Origin: Archangium violaceum
GTDB lineage: Bacteria; Myxococcota; Myxococcia; Myxococcales; Myxococcaceae
NCBI RefSeq assembly: GCF_016859125.1
Contig: NZ_CP069338.1
Coordinates: forward strand, 434,001 to 498,000
Direction: 5' to 3'
DNA length: 64,000 bases
The position numbers and the translations under genes are program-made. The notes under the pieces were generated by a model. It had not been told where the DNA came from. It did not search any database and saw nothing but the letters and a program-made list of their open reading frames with translations. This document shows, piece by piece, positions 17,577 through 26,764 of this stretch. Each line of letters opens with the position of its first letter. Positions within the stretch are counted from its first letter, which is position 1.

Positions 17577-19460
17577 TTGTCACTGGAGTATCGAAGGAGC
17601 AGGAGGTGGGGCGAGTCCCCTCTCGCGGCTCACGGCTTCGCCGTCCTCGTCACGACCGCGGCGCTGCTGATCCAACTCGCCGTCCAGCCCTACGTCCGGG
17701 CCTCGCCCTTCCTCCTCTTCGTCGGAGCGGTGATGCTCTCGGGGTGGAAGGGGGGATGGGGCCCTGGGCTCTCGAGCACCGGCCTCTCCGTCCTGCTGGC
17801 CGACTACGTCTTCCTGCCCCCGAGATACTCACTGTCCGTGAGTCCCCAGGACGCCCTGTCGGTCATCATCTTCGTTGGCATCTCCTGCCTCATCACCCGG
17901 CTGAACGTGCGCGAGCGGGCCGCGCGGGCCGAGGCCGAGGCACAACGCGAACGGGTCCTCGCGCTCTTCAAGAACGCCCCGGCCATCATCGCCATCCACC
18001 GGGGGCCCGAGCACGTCATCGAGTTCAGCAACCTCTTCCATGCGCGGCTCCTCGGCCACCGGGAGTTGTTGGGCAGGAACATCAGGCAGGCGCAGCCCGA
18101 GCTGGAGGGACAGGGTATCTACGAGCTGCTGGACCGGGTGTACCAGACGGGTGAGCCCTACATCGGTAAGGAAGTCCCCGCCCACGTGGGAGACCCGGCG
18201 AACCCACGCACGGGCTACTTCGATTTCGTCTACCAACCCCTGCCCGGGCCGAACGGAAAGCCAGACGGGGTGATGCTCTTCGGCTTCGAGGTGACCGAGC
18301 AGGTGCTGGCGCGGCGGAGCCTCGAGAACGCCGAGCGCCGCCTCACCGCCATCACCCACAACGCCACCTTGGGACTCGTCATGATGGACGCGCGCCAGCA
18401 CTGCGTCTTCATGAACCCCGCGGCCGAGAAGATCACCGGCTTCACCCTGGACGAGCTGCAGGGCAGGCCCCTCCATGACTTCATCCATCACACCCGGCCC
18501 GATGGAACGCACTACCCCATGTCGGAGTGCCCCATCGACCGGGCACTGCCGACGCGTGCCCAGGAGCAGGGGGAAGACGTGTTCATCCGCAAGGACGGCA
18601 GCTTCTACCCGGTCGCCTTCACCGCGAGCCCCATCATCGAGGACGGGAAGGCGACGGGCACCGTCATCGAGCTGCGGGACACCACCTGGGACAAGAGCCA
18701 GCAGGCCGAGCGGGAGCGCCTCCTGGTGGAGCTTCAAGAGGCGGTGCGCCTCCGGGACGAGTTCCTCTCCATCGCCAGCCACGAGCTGAACACGCCGCTC
18801 ACCCCGCTGAATCTCAGGCTCCAGTCGCTCGCGAGGCGCCTGGCGGCCGAGCCGGACGCCCCCCTGGCCGCGCGCATCACCAAGGAGGTGGAGGTGATGC
18901 GCCAGCAGGTGAAGCGCCTGGCGGATCTCGTGAGCAACCTCCTGGACGTGTCGCGGATCAGCACCGGACGCATGAGGCTCCGGGTCGAGGAAGTGGACCT
19001 CTCGGAGGTGACGCGCGAGGTCGTCGCCCGGTTCAAATCCGAGGCGGAGCGCGCCGGGTGCGCGCTCGAGCTCCACGCGAGGGAGCCGGTCGTCGGGATG
19101 TGGGATCGGCTCCGGCTGGAGCAGATCCTGACGAACCTGCTGTCCAACTCCATCAAGTATGGGGCCGGTAGACCCATCCACATCCATGTCGAGGAGGACG
19201 ACAACCAGGCCCGGCTCGAGGTCCGGGATGAAGGGATTGGCATCAAGCCCGAGGCGATGGGGCGCATCTTCAATCGCTTCGAGCGTGCCGTATCGGAGCG
19301 GCACTACGGAGGGCTCGGCCTGGGGCTGTACGTGACGCGGCAGATCGTCGATGCGCTGAGCGGAACGGTGAGGGCGGAGAGCACCCCAGGCCAGGGAGCC
19401 ACCTTCACGGTGGAGCTGCCGCGCCAGCCGCTCGAGCGGGAAGAGACCTCCGCGGGATGA
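17577..19460 (+). CDS. Membrane sensor histidine kinase (DUF4118-PAS-PAS-HisKA-HATPase)
   Basis: About 627 residues. I chose TTG 17577 because GGGAGAGG lies 4-10 bases upstream; the frame is open to another TTG at 17544 that has no ribosome site. Residues 15-110 form a KdpD-like (DUF4118) membrane domain of about four short helices, including LLFVGAVMLSGWKGGWGPG. Two PAS domains follow (LFKNAPAIIAIHRG... and ITHNATLGLVMMD...). The phosphoacceptor is in ASHELNTPLTPL, the N box is ILTNLLSNSIKYG, and the G boxes are VRDEGIGI and GGLGLGLYVTRQIV. There is no receiver nearby, so it is an orphan kinase in this window. Confidence 0.88.
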   Translation: MSLEYRRSRRWGESPLAAHGFAVLVTTAALLIQLAVQPYVRASPFLLFVGAVMLSGWKGGWGPGLSSTGLSVLLADYVFLPPRYSLSVSPQDALSVIIFVGISCLITRLNVRERAARAEAEAQRERVLALFKNAPAIIAIHRGPEHVIEFSNLFHARLLGHRELLGRNIRQAQPELEGQGIYELLDRVYQTGEPYIGKEVPAHVGDPANPRTGYFDFVYQPLPGPNGKPDGVMLFGFEVTEQVLARRSLENAERRLTAITHNATLGLVMMDARQHCVFMNPAAEKITGFTLDELQGRPLHDFIHHTRPDGTHYPMSECPIDRALPTRAQEQGEDVFIRKDGSFYPVAFTASPIIEDGKATGTVIELRDTTWDKSQQAERERLLVELQEAVRLRDEFLSIASHELNTPLTPLNLRLQSLARRLAAEPDAPLAARITKEVEVMRQQVKRLADLVSNLLDVSRISTGRMRLRVEEVDLSEVTREVVARFKSEAERAGCALELHAREPVVGMWDRLRLEQILTNLLSNSIKYGAGRPIHIHVEEDDNQARLEVRDEGIGIKPEAMGRIFNRFERAVSERHYGGLGLGLYVTRQIVDALSGTVRAESTPGQGATFTVELPRQPLEREETSAG

Positions 19461-19645
19461 GGGATGTCCCCCCGCCCACGCTACGTGTCCTCGAGGCAGC
19501 GGCGCGAGGACCTGCCCCTGTTGGTGGCGGAGTTGCCGCGCCGCAGGGGCTTCGAGCCCGGACCCATCCGGGGCCCGGGAGAAGAGCTCATGAAGTCGAA
19601 TCCTCCAGAGTCGAAGTAGACGGCGCTTCGGTGCTCCAAAGCCAT

Positions 19646-19672
19646 GGCACGGGAGCAGCCCAGCCCCGTGCC
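19646..19672. terminator. Hairpin between convergent genes
   Basis: Eight-base perfect stem GGCACGGG (19646-19653) and CCCGTGCC (19665-19672) with an 11-nt loop, just beyond the PP2C stop. It sits in the 226-bp gap between the convergent histidine kinase and phosphatase genes, which otherwise holds nothing I can call. Confidence 0.5.
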
Positions 19673-19686
19673 TGGCCCTGGAACAC

Positions 19687-20442
19687 TCAGGCAGCGTGTC
19701 CCTCCCCCACCGCGACCACGATGGCGGTGATGTTGTCCGTGCCGCCCAGCGCGTAGGCCTCCTGCACCAACCGCTCGGCCACGCCGAACGCGCGCCCCAT
19801 CCCCAACCGCGCGGCGATCCGCTCCGGCCCGAGCGGCTCGTACAACCCATCCGAGCACAGCAGGTACACGTCGCCCTCCCGCACCTCGAGCCTCCGCACG
19901 GTGGGCTCCGCGTTCTCCGTCCCCAGCGCGCGGGTGATCAGGTGCCCGTAGGGGCTCCGCCCCCGCTCGAGCACCTCGCCACTGGCCTCGCGCATCTCCT
20001 CGAGCACCGAGTGGTCGCGGGTCAGCGCCTCCAACCGCCCGTCCCGCAGCCGGTAGAGCCGGCTATCCCCCACGTGCGCCACGGCCGCGCTCCGCGTCCC
20101 CAGGGCGAGCGCCACCACCGTCGAGCCCATCTCCCGCAGGTGACCCACGCGGCGCGCGAGCACGGCGCGCTGGGCGAGCAGCGTGCAGTTGAAGAGCAGC
20201 TCCTCCTCGCGGCTGTAGCCCCGCCGGAGATTGTGGGGCCAGGTGGCCTCGGGGTCGTGGGTCACGCGTTCGCAGAAGCCGGTGAAGGTGTCCACCACGC
20301 AGCGGCTGGCCACCTCTCCGCCCTCGTACCCACCGAGCCCGTCGGCCACGACGAACAGGCCCAGGTCCTCGCGGACCATCCAGGAATCCTCGTTGTGGGA
20401 GCGGCGTCCCACGTGCGTCCATCCCGCGCTGTCGATTCGCAT
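19687..20442 (-). CDS. PP2C-type Ser/Thr protein phosphatase
   Basis: 251 residues from ATG 20442 with GGAGGAA upstream; the extended frame to 20508 is not needed. Motifs in order: RSHNEDSW near residue 15 (metal Asp), VVADGLGGYEGGEVAS near 35, GDSRLYRLRDG near 125, CSDGLYE near 200 and GGTDNITAIVV near the C-terminus. All metal-binding Asp residues are present, so it should be an active Mn/Mg-dependent phosphatase of the PstP/Stp family. It likely opposes the Hanks-type kinases of the cell; one such kinase gene lies 4 kb away. Confidence 0.92.
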   Translation of the reverse strand: MRIDSAGWTHVGRRSHNEDSWMVREDLGLFVVADGLGGYEGGEVASRCVVDTFTGFCERVTHDPEATWPHNLRRGYSREEELLFNCTLLAQRAVLARRVGHLREMGSTVVALALGTRSAAVAHVGDSRLYRLRDGRLEALTRDHSVLEEMREASGEVLERGRSPYGHLITRALGTENAEPTVRRLEVREGDVYLLCSDGLYEPLGPERIAARLGMGRAFGVAERLVQEAYALGGTDNITAIVVAVGEGHAA

Positions 20443-20597
20443 CGGCTGTTCCTCCAGCACCCGGGCAAGAGCAAGGAGAAGGCCGACGCCAACCCCGCGA
20501 AAGGACATGGGCCCCTGGGGTCTCCAGACTCCAGCGCACCGGCCAGGGAGTCCACGCCCCGGGGACGCCAGACCCCAGTCCGTTAAGGTAGCGGCCC

Positions 20598-20915
20598 ATG
20601 GCCCAACCTCCCGCCTATGTCGTCCGCACCGAGCACCTCGAGCTCACGCGCAGCCTGCGCGGCAGGTTCGATCTGGACCAGGACCGAATCTACGCGGTGC
20701 TCGATACGAACGAGAAGGAGCTGCTCGGCGAAGCGGCGCTCCTGACGCGCGCGGGAGAGGGCGCCCGGGAGATGGGATATCGGGTGAGTTCCCTGCTGGC
20801 CAGCGAGTATCCCGCGAGCCCCGCCGCACGCCTCCCCGTGAAGGCCCATGACATCGTGGGCGAGCTCCTCTTCGAGGCAGGTGCCCACCGGCCGTCAGGG
20901 CGCGAGTTGATCTAA
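20598..20915 (+). CDS. Hypothetical small protein
   Basis: 105 residues, soluble, mixed alpha/beta, no recognised domain. It starts ATG shortly after the divergent promoter region shared with the PP2C gene and ends 29 bases before the large helical-repeat gene, so the two are probably one transcript. The C-terminal segment KAHDIVGELLFEAGAH is amphipathic. Confidence 0.6.
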   Translation: MAQPPAYVVRTEHLELTRSLRGRFDLDQDRIYAVLDTNEKELLGEAALLTRAGEGAREMGYRVSSLLASEYPASPAARLPVKAHDIVGELLFEAGAHRPSGRELI

Positions 20916-20944
20916 CGTCACCGGGGGGCCAGGAGGGAGCATTC

Positions 20945-23900
20945 ATGAGGGTACCGTCGCGCGAAGCGCTGCTGTCGGAGCTGGACTCGTTGGGCCACGG
21001 AGCACGCATCGCGCGAGCCGCCACACTGGGACGTGACAGCCGGGGCGACCCCGCGCTCACGCGGCTCATGGCCGAGCTCCTGTCTGGAGAGGCCTACGAG
21101 GCGTGCCTGGCGCTCGAGCTCGCCCGGGGCGCGCGCGACGAGGCCCTGTTGCTGCGAGGCCTCACCCACCCGTCCAGTCTCGTCCGCGGCCGGGCCGCCG
21201 CCTTCGCCGGAAGCTTCATCCAGGACGACGCGGCTCTCGAGAAGGCCCTGCCGGAGCTGGCCCCCTTCGTCCGCCGCCGCATCCTCAAGGGCGTGGCACT
21301 GACCCGGAGGAGCGCGCTCGCGGCCCGGCTGTTCCCCCTCGTCCTCTCCCGCCACGGTGCCGCGGAAGCCGCCCTGCTCCTCCCCGCCCTCGACGCGGAC
21401 GCGGTGCGCCGCCTGCTCCCCGAGCTCGAGCACACGGTCCACACCTGGCGCACGCTGGTGCACCGCTACCCGGACGAGGTGCTGGCCTTCTTCCGCTCGC
21501 GCCTCGCCAACGCGCCGGAGCGCGAGCGCGACCTCCTCTTCTACGTCTACCACGCTCCGCTCACCGAGCTGACGCTCCACCAGGGCGAGGCCGTGCTGGT
21601 GCTCGTGCGCGACTTCTGCCCGCCGAACACGCTGCCGTTCTTCGTGACGAACACCCTTCGGCGGCTCACGCGGCGCCACCCCGAGCAGGTCCTCGCGCTC
21701 CTCACCCGTCCGGCCTTCCGGGCGACGCTCCTCTCCCAGGGGCTCTCCAACGGCCTGCTGCGCCAGGCAAGGGCCTTCTCCCAGGACCAGCGGCTCGCCC
21801 TCGCGCGGCTCCTGGCGGAGGCCCCGCAGCACCTCGCCCGCTTCCTGGGGGCCCTGCCCCCTTCCGAGCGCCCCGCCCTCTTCGCCCATGCCTTCGAGGG
21901 CACGGCGCCGCGGGTCCTTCCCTGGGCCCTGCTCGCCGTGCTCCCCCACGAGCTGCGTGACTCCGTCGCCGCGCGCCAGCTCGGCCTGCGCGAGGTGCAG
22001 GAGGACAGGGAGCTGCAGCTCACCACCCAGTCGCTGCGCACCATCGAGCACGCACGCGAGCCCCTCCAGAAAGCCGCCTTCGCCAGCAAGGCCGAGGACC
22101 GGGCCCGGGCGCTCGCGCTGCTCGTGTACAGCACCGGCCTGTCCCGCCGGGGCCTCACGGAGACGCTCGCGCACCTCGCCCGGCTGAAGAACGAGCAGGA
22201 CCCGGTGCGCCTCGCGGCACTGACCGAGCTCGCGCGGGTGCCTCCGTCCCTCGTCGCGCCCGAGCACATCTCCGCCCTCGAGTCCCTGGTGACGTACGTC
22301 GTCGAGGCGCGGGACACCTCGCGCGGCACGCAGATGGCGCTGCAGGAGCTGGCCTTCCGGCTCATCCGCGCCCACGCCACCGCGCCCGAGGGTCCCCTCT
22401 TCCGCTTCGCCCTCGACACGCTGAAGCGGCTGGCCGGCCAGTCCGGTACGCTCGTCCTGCCCCCGCTGGAGCACAACCTGCCGCGCGGCGCCGAGCACCA
22501 CCTCTTCGCGACGCTGCTCCCGATGATCCGCTCGGCCAGCCAGCGCGAGAGCTACGGCCTCATCCTCACGCTCACCCAGGCGCTCGGCCGGCGCGCGTGG
22601 AACGTGGACATGCTCCAGGCCCTGCTCGAGCCCATCACCGAGGCCGTGCCCGCCATGCTCGCGCAGTCGGCCATCGAGCTGTGGCTCGCCCCGCCGCGCA
22701 CGCGGGACGTCCGGGTGCGCGGGCTGCTCGACCGGGACGAGAGCATCGCCACCTTCCCCTTCGTCTTCGAGCACCTCCACCGGCGCCGGCAGGAGTGGTT
22801 GGACCCCTACATCCAGGGCCGGCGCCTGCGGGGGCGCTTCAGCACGGGGAAGACGGGACAGGTGCCCCAGGTCCGAGACGGCTTCCACCGCTGGCTGCCG
22901 CGTCAGCAGCGGCGCTTCCTCGACGTGCTCCTGAGCATCGCCCAGGACACCGAGCGCAGCGCCTGGGAGCGGATGAACGTGCTGTCCATCCTCCCGCGCA
23001 TGCAGGTGGTGACGGTGGACACCCTCACGCCCTTCCTCGGCTCGAAGGACGTGCCCACGGTGGAGGCCGCGCTCGGTGCGCTCGCGGGGATGGATCGACC
23101 GGAGCCCGCGCTGCCCCTGTTGCTGGAACACCTCGACGGGGACCGCGCCCGGGTGGCGATGTACGCGGTGCCCCGCGTGGCCAGGCGCCTCTCCCCGGAG
23201 ACACTCTCCTCCGCGCTCGGTGCGCTGCTCTCGCGCGAGAAGCTCAAGGTGACGGTGCACAAGGAGGCACTGCGACTGCTCGGGACCTTCCGCTCCGCGC
23301 ACAGCGTGGCCCTGCTCCGCCAGCAGTGGGACAAGCCCCAGCTCCACCGGGACGTGCGCATCGCCGTGGGCCACGCCGCGCGCCAGTTGCTCGATGACGC
23401 GGCCGCCTGGGAGTTGCTGGAGGCCATGGCCCGGAGCCCGGACGCGGACGTGGCCGCGAGCCTCCTCGACCCGCATTCGGGAGCACTCCCCCCGGATGCC
23501 CGTCCCCGCTACGCGGCGCTCCTCCTCCAGGTCTCCCGCCACCCGGAGCTCACCGTGCGCCGCAGGGCCTTCACGACCCTCCCGGCCTGGTCCGCGGGCG
23601 TGGAGGAGCCGGTGGCGCGCGAGGCCACCGGGCGGGTGCTGGACCTCGCCCACGGCGCCGAGTGGCGAGAGGCCACGCGGGCGCTGGTGAACGCGACACG
23701 GGAGGGCAAATCCTTCGAGCACGTGGTGACCTGCATGGCGGAGCTCCTCTCCGCCCCCGTCCCCGAGTCCCAGGACGCCACGCCCGAGCGGGACGTCCCC
23801 GCCCGCCAGCGGCTGAGGGTGCTCCGCCAGGAGTTGCTGTCCCTGCCCAGACCGACGCGCGTGCGACTGCGCACGCACCTGGACGAGGCGGCCCGGGTGC

Positions 23901-24283
23901 TCGCCCGGGAGCCCTCGCTCTGGCCCGAGAGCGCCTCGCTCCGGCTCTCCTGCCTCGAGTGGCGCGACGCGGGGAGCGCCGCGAAGGGAGTGCTCGAGCT
24001 GGCGGCCGAGGCACGCGAGGAGCCCCTCTTCGCCCCGGCCCTCGCAGCCGCGGTGGCCGCCTCGGTGGGAGACGCGCTCGCGGAGTGGACTCCCGAGGCC
24101 CTGCTGGAGGTCGCGGCCCAGGTGGGCTCCGAGGCCCCGCTCGCCGCGGTGGAGCTCGTCTCGGCCGCGGGACAACGGCTCCACTGGCGCGAGGACGCGG
24201 CCCGCCACCTGCGCGCCCTGCGTCAGCACCCGAGCGCCGCCGTCCGGGCGTCCGCCTACGCCACCGTCACCGCGAGCGAGTAG
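20945..24283 (+). CDS. Giant helical-repeat (HEAT-like) protein of unknown function
   Basis: 1112 residues, no signal peptide, no membrane segment. The whole length reads as paired amphipathic helices rich in Ala, Leu and Arg, typical of HEAT/ARM solenoids; clear examples are VEAALGALAGMDRPEPALPL and HPELTVRRRAFTTLPAW. No enzymatic domain is visible. Such solenoids are protein-binding scaffolds. It sits between a PP2C phosphatase and a Ser/Thr kinase, so a scaffold role in phosphosignalling is an attractive guess. The 105-residue gene just upstream is probably co-transcribed. The next gene converges after six bases. Confidence 0.75.
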   Translation: MRVPSREALLSELDSLGHGARIARAATLGRDSRGDPALTRLMAELLSGEAYEACLALELARGARDEALLLRGLTHPSSLVRGRAAAFAGSFIQDDAALEKALPELAPFVRRRILKGVALTRRSALAARLFPLVLSRHGAAEAALLLPALDADAVRRLLPELEHTVHTWRTLVHRYPDEVLAFFRSRLANAPERERDLLFYVYHAPLTELTLHQGEAVLVLVRDFCPPNTLPFFVTNTLRRLTRRHPEQVLALLTRPAFRATLLSQGLSNGLLRQARAFSQDQRLALARLLAEAPQHLARFLGALPPSERPALFAHAFEGTAPRVLPWALLAVLPHELRDSVAARQLGLREVQEDRELQLTTQSLRTIEHAREPLQKAAFASKAEDRARALALLVYSTGLSRRGLTETLAHLARLKNEQDPVRLAALTELARVPPSLVAPEHISALESLVTYVVEARDTSRGTQMALQELAFRLIRAHATAPEGPLFRFALDTLKRLAGQSGTLVLPPLEHNLPRGAEHHLFATLLPMIRSASQRESYGLILTLTQALGRRAWNVDMLQALLEPITEAVPAMLAQSAIELWLAPPRTRDVRVRGLLDRDESIATFPFVFEHLHRRRQEWLDPYIQGRRLRGRFSTGKTGQVPQVRDGFHRWLPRQQRRFLDVLLSIAQDTERSAWERMNVLSILPRMQVVTVDTLTPFLGSKDVPTVEAALGALAGMDRPEPALPLLLEHLDGDRARVAMYAVPRVARRLSPETLSSALGALLSREKLKVTVHKEALRLLGTFRSAHSVALLRQQWDKPQLHRDVRIAVGHAARQLLDDAAAWELLEAMARSPDADVAASLLDPHSGALPPDARPRYAALLLQVSRHPELTVRRRAFTTLPAWSAGVEEPVAREATGRVLDLAHGAEWREATRALVNATREGKSFEHVVTCMAELLSAPVPESQDATPERDVPARQRLRVLRQELLSLPRPTRVRLRTHLDEAARVLAREPSLWPESASLRLSCLEWRDAGSAAKGVLELAAEAREEPLFAPALAAAVAASVGDALAEWTPEALLEVAAQVGSEAPLAAVELVSAAGQRLHWREDAARHLRALRQHPSAAVRASAYATVTASE

Positions 24284-24289
24284 CCCTCC

Positions 24290-25318
24290 CTACCGGGACA
24301 CGGCCTTCGGTGGCAGGGCGAGGGGCCACAGCCGGGCCAGGTCCGTGCGCAGCGCGGCGGCACTCGGGTAGCGCTGCTCCGGGTGCTTCTGCATCAGCTT
24401 CAACACCATGCGCTCGAAGGGCTCGGGCAGGTTCGGATTGAGCGTGCGCGGCGGCGTGGGCGGCTGCTGCACGTGCAGGAACATGAGCGGCACGGGCTGC
24501 GGGTGGCGGAAGGGCAGCTGCCCGGTGAGGACTTCGTACGCCACCACGCCCAGCGAGTAGAGGTCGGACGCGGGCGACACGGGGTGCGCGCCGGAGATCT
24601 GCTCGGGGGCCATGTACTCGGGGGTGCCGAGCACCGCGCCCTGCGCCGTCACGCCGGCCACGTGCCCACTCTTGGCGAGCCCGAAGTCCATCAACTTGAG
24701 GATGCCGGGCTTCGTGAGGAAGAGGTTGCCCGGCTTGACGTCGCGGTGCAGCACGCCGCACCCGTGTGCGAACTCCAGCGCGGCCGCCGCGTGGGTGAGC
24801 CACCGCAGCGCCTCGGCCAGCGTCGGGCGCACGCCCAGCAGGCGGTGCTTGAGATCCATCCCCACCAACAGCTCCGTGGTGAGGAAGTGCCGGTCCCCAT
24901 CCACGCCCACGTCGTACACGCGCACGATGTTGGGATGGTCCAACCCGCGGGCGTGCTCCACCTCCTGGCGGAAGCGGGCGATCTGCGAGGCGTCCGCGCT
25001 CGGCACGGCGAGTACCTTGAGCGCCAGGTGCTCGCCGGTGGTGAGGTCCTTCACCTCGTGCACCATGGCGCTGCCACCGGCGCCCAGCCAGCGCTCCACC
25101 TGGTAGCGCCCGGCCACCACCTGACCCGGGACGAGCCCGCGCACCGCGGGGTGGCCCTGCTCGCCCCCCGGGTGCTCGCTGCTCCCCAGCAACAACGTGC
25201 GCGCCGGCCCGCTCCCTCGCGACTGACGCGTGGGCGCCAGCGCTTCGGGAGGCGGAACCACCGCCCCCTCCTCGAGGTTCAGGTACGCCACATCGCTGTC
25301 GTGCCCGTTGTCCTTCAC
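24290..25318 (-). CDS. Hanks-type serine/threonine protein kinase
   Basis: About 342 residues from GTG 25318, which has GGAGG five bases upstream; another GTG at 25342 is possible. After a 65-residue N-terminal extension the kinase domain shows GAGGSAMVHEV (Gly loop), ALKVL (ATP Lys), a Glu in the C-helix, HRDVKPGNLFL (catalytic loop), DFGLAK, GTPEYMAPE and SDLYSLGVVAYEV. All catalytic residues are intact. It ends soon after the kinase domain, with no transmembrane helix or sensor domain, so it is cytoplasmic. It follows the di-iron ODP gene by 27 bases and is surely co-transcribed with it. Confidence 0.92.
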   Translation of the reverse strand: MKDNGHDSDVAYLNLEEGAVVPPPEALAPTRQSRGSGPARTLLLGSSEHPGGEQGHPAVRGLVPGQVVAGRYQVERWLGAGGSAMVHEVKDLTTGEHLALKVLAVPSADASQIARFRQEVEHARGLDHPNIVRVYDVGVDGDRHFLTTELLVGMDLKHRLLGVRPTLAEALRWLTHAAAALEFAHGCGVLHRDVKPGNLFLTKPGILKLMDFGLAKSGHVAGVTAQGAVLGTPEYMAPEQISGAHPVSPASDLYSLGVVAYEVLTGQLPFRHPQPVPLMFLHVQQPPTPPRTLNPNLPEPFERMVLKLMQKHPEQRYPSAAALRTDLARLWPLALPPKAVSR

Positions 25319-25345
25319 GGCAGCCTCCCCTCCTCTTCCCACGGG

Positions 25346-26533
25346 CTAACCGACGAGCAGCGACACGTTCGAGGCCCCGCCATTGCCCTCGATGTCCAGG
25401 TGGGGCGTGGGCAGGTTGTATTCGGCGGCGGCCGTGGTGGCCTCCATCATGATGGGGCCGGCGATCTCCGGCGGCTCGCCGCGGCACAGAAGCTCCACGA
25501 CGTGCTCCACCGTCCACCGCCCCAGCCGCTGGATGGACACCTGGCCGTTCTGCACCCGGGCCGTCTCCGCCAGCTCCGTGCTGCCCATCAGCTTCTCTTC
25601 CACCGAGCCCGCCAGGTAGCCGCGCGCCAGCGTCAGCACCCGCTCCAGCACCGCGTTCCACGCCTGCAGGTGCGAGCGATCCTGGGCCTCGTCCATGATG
25701 TCCAGGCCCACCGGCAGCTTCTCCATCCGGTCCAGGAACGTCTGGATGAGCGGCCCGCGGATGAGCCGTCCGTGCTGCGGAGCGATGATCTCCACCGCCG
25801 GATCCAGGGCGCGGATGACGGCCACCACGCGCTGCAGCGCCAGGTTCACCGGCATATAGATTTGATGGAAGGCGCGGATGCCGTTCCAGTCGGACTCATC
25901 CGCCCACAGGCCCTGCGCGTTGACGTCCGTGATGCCGCCGAACAGGTCTCCGGTGAAGAGCACGCGCGTCTGCGGATCGTAGAGCATCACCGCGCCGCGG
26001 AAGTGGCAGAAGGGCGAGGGCACCGGCATCAACCGGTGGCCGGTGGGCACGTTCAGCCCGTGGCTGAACTTCTCCGTGGCGATGAAGCGGTTGCGCGGCA
26101 GGTTCTGGTGGACGATGAGCCGCCAGGTGTCCTCGGAGCAGAGGATGCCCGCCTTGGGCGCGTAGCGCGCGGAGATGATGCTCGCCGACGAGCCCACATC
26201 CGGATCCTGGTGGTTGATGAAGACGGCGCTCAGCCGATCCAACCCCCCGATGAGCGACGTCACCTTGGTGGACACCGTGGCGAAGTCACTGCTCGAGCCC
26301 GGGTCGATGAGCAGGTTGAACTCGTTGGGCCGGCCCGTCTTGGGGTCCGACCCCCGGAAGCGGCGCAGGTACGGGTTGGCGTAGAAGATGTTGCCCGGGT
26401 CACGCTTGCCCACCCAGAAGGTATCCGGAGCGATCTCCACGGGAACGAGCCGCAGGTCGCTCGTCTGACTGTCGGAGGGACGGACGTTGCTCGGCGGGGT
26501 GTTTCGATTCGGGAACGCCTGGACGCTGCTCAT
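25346..26533 (-). CDS. Oxygen-binding di-iron protein (ODP), metallo-beta-lactamase fold
   Basis: 395 residues from ATG 26533. The fold matches the FprA/ODP group: NEFNLLIDPGSSSDFA (strand preceding the metal site), INHQDPDVGSS (in place of HxExDH), SPFCHFRGA (metal His), LFTGDLFGG (Asp) and APQHGRLI (final His). NHQDPD instead of H-x-E-x-D-H is the pattern of the ODP subgroup, which binds oxygen at a di-iron site and lacks the flavodoxin domain of flavodiiron proteins. About 150 C-terminal residues (from MDEAQDRSH) are extra. The Ser/Thr kinase downstream in the same operon suggests an oxygen or redox sensing unit. Confidence 0.85.
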   Translation of the reverse strand: MSSVQAFPNRNTPPSNVRPSDSQTSDLRLVPVEIAPDTFWVGKRDPGNIFYANPYLRRFRGSDPKTGRPNEFNLLIDPGSSSDFATVSTKVTSLIGGLDRLSAVFINHQDPDVGSSASIISARYAPKAGILCSEDTWRLIVHQNLPRNRFIATEKFSHGLNVPTGHRLMPVPSPFCHFRGAVMLYDPQTRVLFTGDLFGGITDVNAQGLWADESDWNGIRAFHQIYMPVNLALQRVVAVIRALDPAVEIIAPQHGRLIRGPLIQTFLDRMEKLPVGLDIMDEAQDRSHLQAWNAVLERVLTLARGYLAGSVEEKLMGSTELAETARVQNGQVSIQRLGRWTVEHVVELLCRGEPPEIAGPIMMEATTAAAEYNLPTPHLDIEGNGGASNVSLLVG

Positions 26534-26764
26534 ACGGGCACTCGATGCTGGGAGGTGAACCCCTGGGGAAAGGGGGTGGGAACACCTCCTGGCATAGCAA
26601 GGCGCGGGCCGACCCCTTCGGAGCCCCCGAACCCCGCAATCACCCCGAAGTCCGGATCCTGTGCGCACCCCCCCACGCAACCGCTGCGCGATCCCGCGTC
26701 ACGGCACCGCAAATCGTGCGCCGGGAATCATGAGCCAAACCCTCTCAATCCATGAGCCTTTCTT

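Noticed and set aside
19481-19687. Possible short minus-strand gene downstream of PP2C (MALEHRSAVYFDSGGFDF and on)
   Set aside because: No ribosome site, overlaps a hairpin that looks like a terminator, weak codon bias.
20918-24229. Minus-strand 1103-residue frame
   Set aside because: Shadow of the helical-repeat gene. GC-rich third positions leave the opposite frame open; composition (Gly, Glu, Arg, Leu, His) is unlike a folded protein.
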